The translations under genes and the position numbers were made by a program. The notes under the pieces are model-generated. The model was not told the origin of the DNA. It was given only the letters and a program-made list of their open reading frames with translations, and made no database searches. A stretch of 43,461 nt of DNA from Bacteroidales bacterium. Its GTDB lineage: Bacteria > Bacteroidota > Bacteroidia > Bacteroidales > F082. How positions within the stretch are numbered: the stretch's first letter is position 1; every line of letters starts with the position of its first letter. The stretch is from positions 1-43,461 of the forward strand of contig JANJXG010000042.1 in the NCBI GenBank assembly GCA_024709145.1, in the 5' to 3' direction. Below are positions 36,305-43,461 of this stretch, one piece after another.

Positions 36305-37504
36305 ATGATCAAAAAATCACTTTTTCTATTTCTGATGATGGTCACACTTAGTGTTCAGTCACAAGAAGACTCCACTACCAATGTTTACATCAATACTGCT
36401 GATCAACTGATGCAGTCAAACAGTCGATTGAGCTTAGGTGGATATGGAGAAATACATTATAATCAACCACTTACAAAAGGTCTTAAAGAATCAGGAACTC
36501 TGGATGTGCACCGCATCGTCATGTTTATGGGGTATAATTTTAGCAGTAAAACACAATTTGTCTCAGAAATTGAGTTTGAATACGCTAAAGAACTCTGGGT
36601 TGAACAAGCATTTTTACAGCATAAACTCAATAAATACATGAATTTACGGGCGGGGCTTATTCTTGTTCCGATGGGAATTATCAATGAATATCATGAACCA
36701 ACCACTTTTCATGGTGTAGAACGTCCTGTTATCGACAACAAAATTGCGCCTTCAACCTGGCGTGAAGTTGGTGCAGGATTTACCGGCACTATTCTTAAAG
36801 CATCCTTAAAATACCAGGCATATTTGGTTGGCGGGCTTAATGGCTATGATACCAAGGGGGTATTTTCGGGAACCAAGGCTATCAGAGAAGGCAGGCAAAA
36901 AGGTTCAAAAGCTTACTTCAACCAACCGGCTTTCGCAGCAAAAGTTGAATATTTTGGAATTCGTAATCTCAACATTGGTCTTTCGACCTATGCCGGAAAA
37001 TCAGCCTCGAAACTGAATCAAAAATTGAATCGCGACAGCACTATACTTGTAAGCAGGGCCGACTCTTCAACAACTGAAATTATGATGATTGGTGCAGATG
37101 CCAGATATCAATTGAAGGGTGTTGAATTGAGGGCACAGTTTTATTATACAAATTTCAGCAATTCAATGGAATACAATAAGTTTACTTCCATCAATGGAAA
37201 GCAAAATGATTTGCCGGTTGCCAATATTGGCTATTATGCAGAAATGGCTTACAATCTGCTTCAAACATCAGATTCACCTTATGCTTTGATCCCGTTTTTC
37301 AGATATGAATGGTATGATCTTCATTACAAAGTGAATGAGAACACTGTTAAAAACGAACAGTATCTCAATACCATGCTCACGACGGGTTTGACATTTAAAC
37401 TTCATAAAAATGCAGCCTTAAAAGCAGACCTTCAGTTTTATAAATCAAAGCAGGAAGCCGATTGGTCAAAGACTTTCAATCTGGGTGTAGGGGTCATGTT
37501 TTAA
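36305..37504 (+). CDS. Phosphate-selective porin O/P-like outer-membrane protein
   Basis: I chose the ATG at 36305 (399 residues) over 36284, since it gives a compact signal peptide (MIKKSLFLFLMMVTLSVQSQ). The mature protein has GGYGEIHYNQP near the start and VHRIVMFMGYNFSSKTQFVSEIEFE. It then has the LRAGLILVPMGIINEYHEP segment with FHGVERP, a signature of OprO/OprP-like porins of Bacteroidota. The end, FNLGVGVMF, closes with a terminal Phe. Despite the family name, many members have no proven phosphate selectivity. The FMN-binding protein gene starts 12 bases after its stop, so the two are probably one operon. It starts about 95 bases after a terminator. Confidence 0.86.
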   Translation: MIKKSLFLFLMMVTLSVQSQEDSTTNVYINTADQLMQSNSRLSLGGYGEIHYNQPLTKGLKESGTLDVHRIVMFMGYNFSSKTQFVSEIEFEYAKELWVEQAFLQHKLNKYMNLRAGLILVPMGIINEYHEPTTFHGVERPVIDNKIAPSTWREVGAGFTGTILKASLKYQAYLVGGLNGYDTKGVFSGTKAIREGRQKGSKAYFNQPAFAAKVEYFGIRNLNIGLSTYAGKSASKLNQKLNRDSTILVSRADSSTTEIMMIGADARYQLKGVELRAQFYYTNFSNSMEYNKFTSINGKQNDLPVANIGYYAEMAYNLLQTSDSPYALIPFFRYEWYDLHYKVNENTVKNEQYLNTMLTTGLTFKLHKNAALKADLQFYKSKQEADWSKTFNLGVGVMF

Positions 37505-37516
37505 TGTTTCGAACCA

Positions 37517-38074
37517 ATGAAAATCCTGCTTGTAATTTTCAGTATTATCTTTACTTTTCACCCTGAAAAGGCAATTGATCAGCAACAGACTGATCTACCA
37601 AAAGCTGTCAGCACAGAAATATTAAAGAAGTTAAAAATTAAAAAATTTTATGCTTCCTTATTGTTAAGCTCAGCTAATCAGCCAGATAACACAAAATCGA
37701 AAGCAGGGTTCTATATTTTGAAAAGTAATGAAACAGAACTTGGCTACCTGTATTTTGGACGTGTTAATACATGTAGAAATGGAGGCTGCGAGAATCCGGC
37801 TTTTTTCGATGCCACTGCAGCAAGTGAGTTTTTCGATTATATGATACTGTTTGACAATCATAAAACAGTTGTTTCTGTTGCTGTATACAATTACGAAGCT
37901 ACTCACGGGCAGGAAATTACTGCAAAAGGTTGGCTGAAACAGTTTTTCGGCTATCAAAATGGTCAGAAATTAGAGGCCGGAAAATCCATCGATGCCATTA
38001 GCGGAGCAACCATATCAGTCGAAGCAATTGTAAGCGACATCAAGATCCAAACAGCCCTCTTATCAACAATCTGA
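37517..38074 (+). CDS. Exported FMN-binding domain protein
   Basis: The 185 residues begin with a short hydrophobic signal. The C-terminal half is an FMN_bind domain: VAVYNYEATHGQEI, then a Gly/Lys-rich turn and DAISGATIS at 159-167. SGAT is the site where FMN can be attached covalently to Thr (T165) by an ApbE-type enzyme in Rnf/Nqr-like proteins. A NTCRNGGCE segment (C86, C91) holds two Cys four residues apart, which is not a heme motif (no CxxCH) and may be a disulfide. A role in extracytoplasmic electron transfer is plausible. It follows the porin gene by 12 bases. No ApbE or partner reductase is encoded in the window. Confidence 0.8.
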   Translation: MKILLVIFSIIFTFHPEKAIDQQQTDLPKAVSTEILKKLKIKKFYASLLLSSANQPDNTKSKAGFYILKSNETELGYLYFGRVNTCRNGGCENPAFFDATAASEFFDYMILFDNHKTVVSVAVYNYEATHGQEITAKGWLKQFFGYQNGQKLEAGKSIDAISGATISVEAIVSDIKIQTALLSTI

Positions 38075-38108
38075 GCGAATTTTTGCCAAATACAATAATT
38101 TCAATATG

Positions 38109-38136
38109 AAAAAGCAGGATAATTTTCCTGCTTTTT
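38109..38136 (+). terminator. Rho-independent terminator after the FMN-binding gene
   Basis: Perfect 11-bp arms (AAAAAGCAGGA at 38109-38119 and its complement at 38126-38136), a 6-base loop and a T-rich end, 35 bases past the stop. Confidence 0.85.
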
Positions 38137-38194
38137 CTGCATCCGGTCTAACCAGAATTGGCAAAAACCACTACCTTCACGCAAAAAAAAGGCA

Positions 38195-39625
38195 ATGAAA
38201 CACAAGCTGTCAGCATTCAGTGATTTTGCCAATAAATTGTATCCACATGAGGCAGATTACCTGCTTACAATCAATAGATTTGTGAAGGCATCCAACCGTG
38301 AAATCCTTCTTACCATACACCACAATTGTCATCATCCTGAAAATATCAGATCTTTTGATGAATCACTCGACAAAAGAACCTATTCTTATGTAAAAAACTG
38401 GATCACCGAATCACTTGAAAAAGCCGATGTTGATAAGTTTTATGCCTGGCTTCTTTCCATTGAGAAACAAGTGATGCTGGATGCGATCTCTCCTGAAGAG
38501 GAAAGGGAAATTATAGCTTTCTTTAAGGTCATTCTTCCCTCACATTATTACTTTCTCCGGTTTTATGAACTTGTACAGCATTTCAGAGACTACCTGCTTA
38601 TCAGGGTTAGAAACATTTTCTATAAGCCTACAAATCAATATCTTCAGCAGTACGAAAAAGCTTATCAAACAGGGCTTGCAGTCAATAAGCAACTCAATAA
38701 CGCGACAGTTGAGATTATCAGGCAGCACGAAAATCCACAGGCAGACTCGTCGGTTTTTAAAACTTTTTTGAATACCACCTTTTTCGATCAAAATCTGGAT
38801 GGTTACACAAGATACCGTGCTGCGGTCAGACTAACATTTCTTTACTATAATTACCGCGAGTTTGAGAACCTGCGAATGTTGTATGATGCATTGGATGAAG
38901 AGTTTAAAGCTGAAACTTTCTATTCCAAGAGACTACTGTCAAATTATTATTCAAACAGAGCCATGATGCACAGCAAGTTAAATGAACTTAACCGTGCAGA
39001 GCATTACGGATTTTTATCAATTAAACAAAAGAACAGCGATTACTTGTTTTATATTGCCAATCTGTGTGGAGTTCTGCTAAGAAATAAAAAATATGAAAAA
39101 GCGCTGCGTGTTATGAGCCAATCAATTCCGGACCTCAAACACACCAACAGCTTCTACAACAAAATCGGATTTGTTAGTTTCTATATCAAAACATTGATTT
39201 ATAATAACAAGGCAAAAAATGCAGTGAGTTATGCGACCACATTTCTGGAAGCTTACAGAAAGGAAATTTTCGATACCCGCTGGCATTTATTTTTCACTGC
39301 CTACCTTCAAGCTTTGCTCACTGCCGAGAAATATGAAAAGGTTACCGGCCTGACAAAACGGTACAATCTGATTGGACTTGAGAAAAAGTTTATTGACTCT
39401 ACTGTCTATTTACCTGTATTGCAATGGTATCACGAAGTTGCATTGTTTATTGAAGGTCGCCAATCAAAAGAAAACCTGATTGAAACAATCGTTAACTCTG
39501 CCGTAGGGCTCCTCTCGCATAGTTATAAAGCCGGGCGGGTATTTGAGCTACTGGATGTTATACACGATTTTGTACCCGAAGAAACTGCGGAGATTAAAAA
39601 CCGCTTGTCAAAACTTGCGTTTTAA
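38195..39625 (+). CDS. Uncharacterised helical protein, TPR-like
   Basis: I do not recognise this family. The 476 residues have no signal peptide or membrane helix and look almost wholly alpha-helical. Paired helices with Tyr, Ala and Leu spacing, such as YYSNRAMMHSKLNELNRAEH, FYIANLCGVLLRNKKYEKAL and FTAYLQALLTAEKYEKVTG, suggest degenerate tetratricopeptide-type repeats in the second half (about 225-390). The N-terminal 200 residues are rich in His, Tyr and charged residues. Similar scaffolds in Bacteroidota act in protein-protein contacts, but no partner is indicated. Its stop overlaps the stop of the convergent glycosylase gene by 4 bases. It follows a terminator and appears to be a single-gene unit. 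Confidence 0.75.
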   Translation: MKHKLSAFSDFANKLYPHEADYLLTINRFVKASNREILLTIHHNCHHPENIRSFDESLDKRTYSYVKNWITESLEKADVDKFYAWLLSIEKQVMLDAISPEEEREIIAFFKVILPSHYYFLRFYELVQHFRDYLLIRVRNIFYKPTNQYLQQYEKAYQTGLAVNKQLNNATVEIIRQHENPQADSSVFKTFLNTTFFDQNLDGYTRYRAAVRLTFLYYNYREFENLRMLYDALDEEFKAETFYSKRLLSNYYSNRAMMHSKLNELNRAEHYGFLSIKQKNSDYLFYIANLCGVLLRNKKYEKALRVMSQSIPDLKHTNSFYNKIGFVSFYIKTLIYNNKAKNAVSYATTFLEAYRKEIFDTRWHLFFTAYLQALLTAEKYEKVTGLTKRYNLIGLEKKFIDSTVYLPVLQWYHEVALFIEGRQSKENLIETIVNSAVGLLSHSYKAGRVFELLDVIHDFVPEETAEIKNRLSKLAF

Positions 39626-40266
39626 ATACTTGAGGACTGACTTTGATTCAAGTTTTGCTTTATAATATCCCGGTTTCGATCCATAACAGCTTCAGGATCA
39701 ATCATCCAAAACCTGTAAGGTAAAGTGGCATCTTCACCGGCATAACCCACGCCAATTCTTGCTCCACGTCTGATATCATAGGTGTCAGGCTCAATGACGG
39801 CTTCGAACCAAATTGTATCCCCTTCCAAATCAATTGCATTGTGCGACAAATCAATACCAAGTGCTTGAGTAAGTTTGGCAGGGCCATTGGTGAATCTGTT
39901 GAAGGGTAAAACTTTTTTTCGTCGTTCCTGCATATCCTTTATGCCTTCAATGGGATAAATGGCACGTATCAACACCGCTTGTGGGTTACCCGGCTTTCCG
40001 GTTACGACATTAAACAAAGAATGCATTCCGTAGGTGAAATAAACGTAGGAAATTCCACCGGGTTCGTACATGACACGTGTTCTTGCAGTTAATTTACCTC
40101 CATAAGCATGTGAGGCCTTGTCATTGATGCCGTCATAGGCTTCAGTTTCTGTCACCAAACCACAACAGTAAAAACCACCAATGCGACTGTATAATAGTGT
40201 TCCCAAAAGTGATTGAGCAATCATAACAACATCTTCCTGCTGAAAAAACTGTTTAGTGAGTTTCAT
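39622..40266 (-). CDS. 3-methyladenine DNA glycosylase, AAG/MPG type
   Basis: The 214 residues match the Mpg/AAG single-domain family in order: FFQQEDVVMIAQSLLGTLL at the start, VTETEAYDGINDKASHAYGG with the catalytic Glu, RTRVMYEPGGISYVYFTYGMH with the intercalating Tyr region, NVVTG, AVLIRAIYPIEG, and FTNGPAKLTQALGID, the base-binding pocket. It removes alkylated purines and hypoxanthine from DNA. It starts 3 bases after the recQ stop, so it is co-transcribed with recQ, a repair pairing. The C-terminal tail is short and Ser/Gln-rich. The gene is complete. Confidence 0.93.
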   Translation of the reverse strand: MKLTKQFFQQEDVVMIAQSLLGTLLYSRIGGFYCCGLVTETEAYDGINDKASHAYGGKLTARTRVMYEPGGISYVYFTYGMHSLFNVVTGKPGNPQAVLIRAIYPIEGIKDMQERRKKVLPFNRFTNGPAKLTQALGIDLSHNAIDLEGDTIWFEAVIEPDTYDIRRGARIGVGYAGEDATLPYRFWMIDPEAVMDRNRDIIKQNLNQSQSSSI

Positions 40267-40269
40267 ATT

Positions 40270-42198
40270 TTAATGAATATCCAATTGCTTACGAATCGTT
40301 AGCCTTTCTGTTTGGTCCTTTATAATCAAACGATTTTCCAACATCCAGCGGATAGCCTGCATTACCTTTTCTTCCGGGTAACCTTCGACTGCATCAACGA
40401 TTTCGAATAATGGATACGGACGTTCACTCAACAGAAACAAGAGCCGGTCTTTGATGCTATTGAATTCTATATCGGTAAGCTTGAGTCTGTTTCGGTTTGT
40501 ACAAACATCGCATTTTCCACAGCGGTGATTAATTTTTTCGCCAAAATACGCCAACAGTTGTCTGCTGCGACAATGTTCGGATGTATACACGAAATCAATC
40601 ACAGCCTGCATGCGTTTGGCTGCAATCGCTTTGCGGTCGCTATAATGTTCCTTGCTTAACAGGACATTAGCAGATTGATAACGCTCGGCAAGGTAAATGA
40701 GTTGAGGCTTGTCTTTTCTTGGGATGTAGGTTAAAAAGTTCAGTTTCATTAAATAATGAAGATATTCGCCCACTTTTTCGATGGGCAGATTCATTTTCCT
40801 GCTTATTTCCTCTTCCCTGATCTGAACAAAATCAGTCATCAGGCCCGGGTAGGCTCTGAGTAAGTGTTTGATAAAAGGGTCAAATGCAGGCTGTTCAACC
40901 TGAAACCGATACAAGTCCTCCCTTCCGGCATGGATAAAAAGCGTAGAATTCGTTTTCACACTTTCAGACATACGGATAAGGCCCTCTTTCTCAAAAAACT
41001 GTAAAGAAGCAAAAACCTCCAGAATTGGAAAACCATACTGCCTGCAAAATTCAGGCAGATCAAAATCAAAACTTTGGTTCATCCCGCTTCCAATGGGCAC
41101 CTGCAGGTAGTTTCCCAACGCCTGATATACATCCCTGACTTTCTTTAATTCGGGATAGCTTGCTTCAAAACTGCTTTTAAGCTGTTTCACATCCTGATCG
41201 GAGACAAGCAGCCAGGCAGCGGATTCTTTGCCATCACGACCTCCCCTTCCTGCTTCCTGAAAGTAGGCTTCGAGGCTGTCGGGTAAGTCGAGGTGCACAA
41301 CTAGCCTGACATCAGGTTTATCTATACCCATACCAAATGCGTTGGTAGCCACCATCACTTTTACCCTCCCAAACATCCAGGCTGACTGACGCTCGTCTCT
41401 TTGTTTAGCTTCAAGTCCTGCATGATAATAGGTTGCAGAAATCCCGGAGGTATCCAGCCATTCGGCAATTTCTCTGGTTTTTTTCCGGTTTCTGACATAA
41501 ACAATCCCACTGCCCTGATTCATGGCACGAAACATCCGAAGCAAGGTTCCAAGCTTATCAGGATGATGAATTACATTGTAAGTTAAATTCTTGCGTTCAT
41601 AACTCGTTTGAAAAACTAGCTTTTTACGGAATTGAAGTTTATTTTGAATGTCATCAACTACCAAAGGCGTGGCTGTGGCCGTGAGGGCTAAAACAGGTAC
41701 ACCCGGTAAAAATGGCCTTATATCTGCAATTTGCAGGTAGGGAGGTCTGAAATCATAACCCCATTGTGAAATACAATGTGATTCATCTACTGCAATCAGG
41801 TTGATTTTCATTCGTTTAATCAAATCGAAAAATCGGGTTGTTTTCAGCCTTTCCGGCGAAACATAAAGAAATTTCAATTGTCCGAATACACTTTTGTTGA
41901 GAATGATTTCAACTTCGTTATAATGCAGGCCCGAATAAATTGCTGCTGCAGGAATTCCAAGTTTCTTCAAATGTTGCACCTGATCTTTCATCAAGGCAAT
42001 AAGTGGCGTAATTACAAGGCACATGCCTTCCATCAGCATTCCTGGAACCTGAAAACAAACCGATTTTCCACCACCGGTGGGAAGTAAAGCCAAAGTATCC
42101 TGGCCAGCCACAACGCTATCTACAATCTCTTCCTGCATCGGCCGGAATGAAGTATAATTCCAGAATTGAAGCAATACATCTCGGGATTGTTTACTCAT
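40270..42198 (-). CDS. recQ: ATP-dependent DNA helicase, RecQ family
   Basis: The 642 residues carry superfamily 2 motifs: the Q-type start FRPMQEEIV, Walker A LLPTGGGKS with K45, Walker B AVDESHCISQWGYDFRP (a RecQ hallmark with the aromatic-rich loop), LTATATP, and motif VI EAGRGGRDG with the arginine finger. A zinc-binding RQC part follows, with Cys ligands in HCRSRQ, CGKC and DVC. No clear C-terminal HRDC domain is seen; the tail looks like a short winged-helix segment. It unwinds DNA in recombination and fork repair. It lies between the histidine kinase gene (43 bases upstream) and the glycosylase gene (3 bases downstream). Some short-tailed RecQ paralogues are not the main RecQ of the cell. 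Confidence 0.92.
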   Translation of the reverse strand: MSKQSRDVLLQFWNYTSFRPMQEEIVDSVVAGQDTLALLPTGGGKSVCFQVPGMLMEGMCLVITPLIALMKDQVQHLKKLGIPAAAIYSGLHYNEVEIILNKSVFGQLKFLYVSPERLKTTRFFDLIKRMKINLIAVDESHCISQWGYDFRPPYLQIADIRPFLPGVPVLALTATATPLVVDDIQNKLQFRKKLVFQTSYERKNLTYNVIHHPDKLGTLLRMFRAMNQGSGIVYVRNRKKTREIAEWLDTSGISATYYHAGLEAKQRDERQSAWMFGRVKVMVATNAFGMGIDKPDVRLVVHLDLPDSLEAYFQEAGRGGRDGKESAAWLLVSDQDVKQLKSSFEASYPELKKVRDVYQALGNYLQVPIGSGMNQSFDFDLPEFCRQYGFPILEVFASLQFFEKEGLIRMSESVKTNSTLFIHAGREDLYRFQVEQPAFDPFIKHLLRAYPGLMTDFVQIREEEISRKMNLPIEKVGEYLHYLMKLNFLTYIPRKDKPQLIYLAERYQSANVLLSKEHYSDRKAIAAKRMQAVIDFVYTSEHCRSRQLLAYFGEKINHRCGKCDVCTNRNRLKLTDIEFNSIKDRLLFLLSERPYPLFEIVDAVEGYPEEKVMQAIRWMLENRLIIKDQTERLTIRKQLDIH

Positions 42199-42241
42199 AC
42201 ACGCTGACGGTGTTAAAAATCATGATCTGTCCGACCGCAAA

Positions 42242-43461
42242 TTATTTGTGATAAAGGAGCCTGTTGATCACCGATATAAGCTCTGTTTGCTGGATAGGTT
42301 TTGTAATGTAGTCATCACAACCTGCCAAAAGGGCTTTTTCCTTACCATGCTGATCAGCAAATGCTGTTTGAGCAATAACTGGTACTTCGGGCTTAAAATC
42401 CTTTATTCTACGGGTGGTCTCATAGCCATCAAGATATGGCATCATCACATCCATTAATATCAGCGATATCGATGGATTGCTTTTACACTGCTTTATGGCA
42501 TCATCACCATTTTTTGCCCACAGAAGTATTGCACCAGAGCGCTTCATCATCGACTTATAAAACAAATAATTAGCTTCAACATCATCAACAATTAAAAAGA
42601 CTTCTTTTGACCAGTCTGTATGAAGCTCAGGGGTCAATAAGGTTGGGATGTTATTGCGATTTTGGGTCAATGGCAAAGTAAAATAAAAGGTGCTGCCTTG
42701 CTTGTAGGCAGTATCGAACCATATTTTTCCACCCAAAAGTTCAACAAGCTGTTTTGTAATTGACAAGCCAAGGCCAGTTCCTTCGCTGTTGTGACCTTGC
42801 GGGCTGTCGAATTTTGCAAAACGCTGAAAAATATGAGGGGCTTTGTCGGCTTCGATGCCAATACCTGAATCCTTCACAAAAAACTGAATAAAATCCTGAG
42901 TAATTTCAGTATACCCAAACTTTATATATCCATCATCCACAAATTTTAACGCATTGGTAATCAAATTAGTAAAAATTTGACGGAACCTATTGGGATCAGT
43001 TTCCAGGTATAAGGGTGTGCCCAATGCCGGTTTGATAACTTCAACGTTAATATGTGTTTTTCCCCGATTTCGTTGAATATTTGCAAGGGTGAGCGCCAGC
43101 TCATCAAGCACCGCGTGAACATCAACTAAAGACTTAACAGTTTTAATTTGTCCGGCTTCAATCTTGGAGATGTCGATAATGTCGTTGATCAACTGCAATA
43201 AAGTATCACCTGCTGACTGTATCATTTCAACATATTCATGGGATTCAGCATCAAAATCTTGCTGCTCAAGCAATAATTCTGAAAAACCAATAATCGAATT
43301 CAAGGGTGTCCTAATCTCGTGAGACATATTGGCAAGAAAGATCGTTTTTAGCCGGTCGTTTTCTTCTGCTTTTTTACGCTCCAATTGCGATTCCTCCAAT
43401 TGTTTCCAATGAGCGGTGTTGTCTGTGAGTTGAACCACAAAATAATCCATCTGGCCCAGTG
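42242..43461 (-). CDS. Hybrid sensor histidine kinase/response regulator (5' partial)
   Basis: The N-terminus lies beyond the right window edge, since the frame stays open through 43461. From the in-window Met at 43450 there are 402 residues. A PAS-like end (FVVQLTDNT) and a coiled-coil linker lead to the HisKA domain with H44 in NMSHEIRTPLN. The ATP-binding domain follows, with NLITNALKF, DSGIGI and GTGLGLSI. A receiver domain with DD in LIVDDVEAN, phosphoacceptor D334 in LILMDVMMP and K384 in TKPI ends the protein. All catalytic residues are present, so it is an active hybrid kinase by sequence. There is no C-terminal Hpt or output domain, so its partner is encoded elsewhere. Being just upstream of recQ may be coincidental. 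Confidence 0.92.
   Translation of the reverse strand, partial: LGQMDYFVVQLTDNTAHWKQLEESQLERKKAEENDRLKTIFLANMSHEIRTPLNSIIGFSELLLEQQDFDAESHEYVEMIQSAGDTLLQLINDIIDISKIEAGQIKTVKSLVDVHAVLDELALTLANIQRNRGKTHINVEVIKPALGTPLYLETDPNRFRQIFTNLITNALKFVDDGYIKFGYTEITQDFIQFFVKDSGIGIEADKAPHIFQRFAKFDSPQGHNSEGTGLGLSITKQLVELLGGKIWFDTAYKQGSTFYFTLPLTQNRNNIPTLLTPELHTDWSKEVFLIVDDVEANYLFYKSMMKRSGAILLWAKNGDDAIKQCKSNPSISLILMDVMMPYLDGYETTRRIKDFKPEVPVIAQTAFADQHGKEKALLAGCDDYITKPIQQTELISVINRLLYHK

Overview
The window looks like chromosomal DNA of a Bacteroidota member, probably class Bacteroidia; no finer placement is possible from sequence alone. The evidence is low to medium GC, an Oar-like TonB-dependent receptor, many small outer-membrane beta-barrels with short signal peptides ending in Q, lipoproteins with a Cys after a short hydrophobic stretch, and promoter-like sites of the Bacteroidota type (TTTG, about 19 bases, TAnnTTTG). 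Coding density is high, no gap exceeds 300 bases, and I see no tRNA, rRNA, IS element, phage gene or CRISPR array.

Layout. 1-1675: 3' part of a TonB-dependent receptor, closed by a strong terminator. 1749-5798: four exported phosphoester hydrolases in one run (GDPD, nucleotide pyrophosphatase/phosphodiesterase-like, PhoD-like, PAP2), facing a minus-strand ECF sigma factor across a shared terminator. 6610-11270: uvrA, a His-rich beta-propeller lipoprotein and a prolyl-tRNA editing-type protein. 11407-18832: arginine deiminase immediately followed by a membrane class III cyclase fused to an HD-type domain, then a GT-C glycosyltransferase and ligA. 19014-24670 (minus): tetR, an outer-membrane barrel, an ABC ATPase, two FtsX-type permeases and a LolA-like periplasmic protein, which together look like a regulated trans-envelope lipid or lipoprotein route. 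24923-25603 (minus): a small barrel protein. 25862-32829: an acyl-CoA cluster of thiolase, SDR reductase, sodium:solute symporter, CoA-transferase and two tandem, catalytically altered KAS III-like proteins. 32984-38074: lipoproteins, two outer-membrane proteins, an alpha/beta hydrolase and an FMN-binding protein. 38195-39625: an unrecognised helical protein. 39622-43461 (minus): a hybrid histidine kinase (cut by the window edge), recQ and a 3-methyladenine DNA glycosylase.

The strongest candidates for undescribed biology are: the KAS III pair, in which one member has lost the His and Asn of the FabH triad and the other has an altered arrangement; the TetR-controlled ABC/LolA/barrel operon, with a perfect 10-bp inverted repeat overlapping its promoter; and the arginine deiminase/adenylate cyclase-HD gene pair. 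Functions are inferred from family motifs read by eye; no database search was possible.
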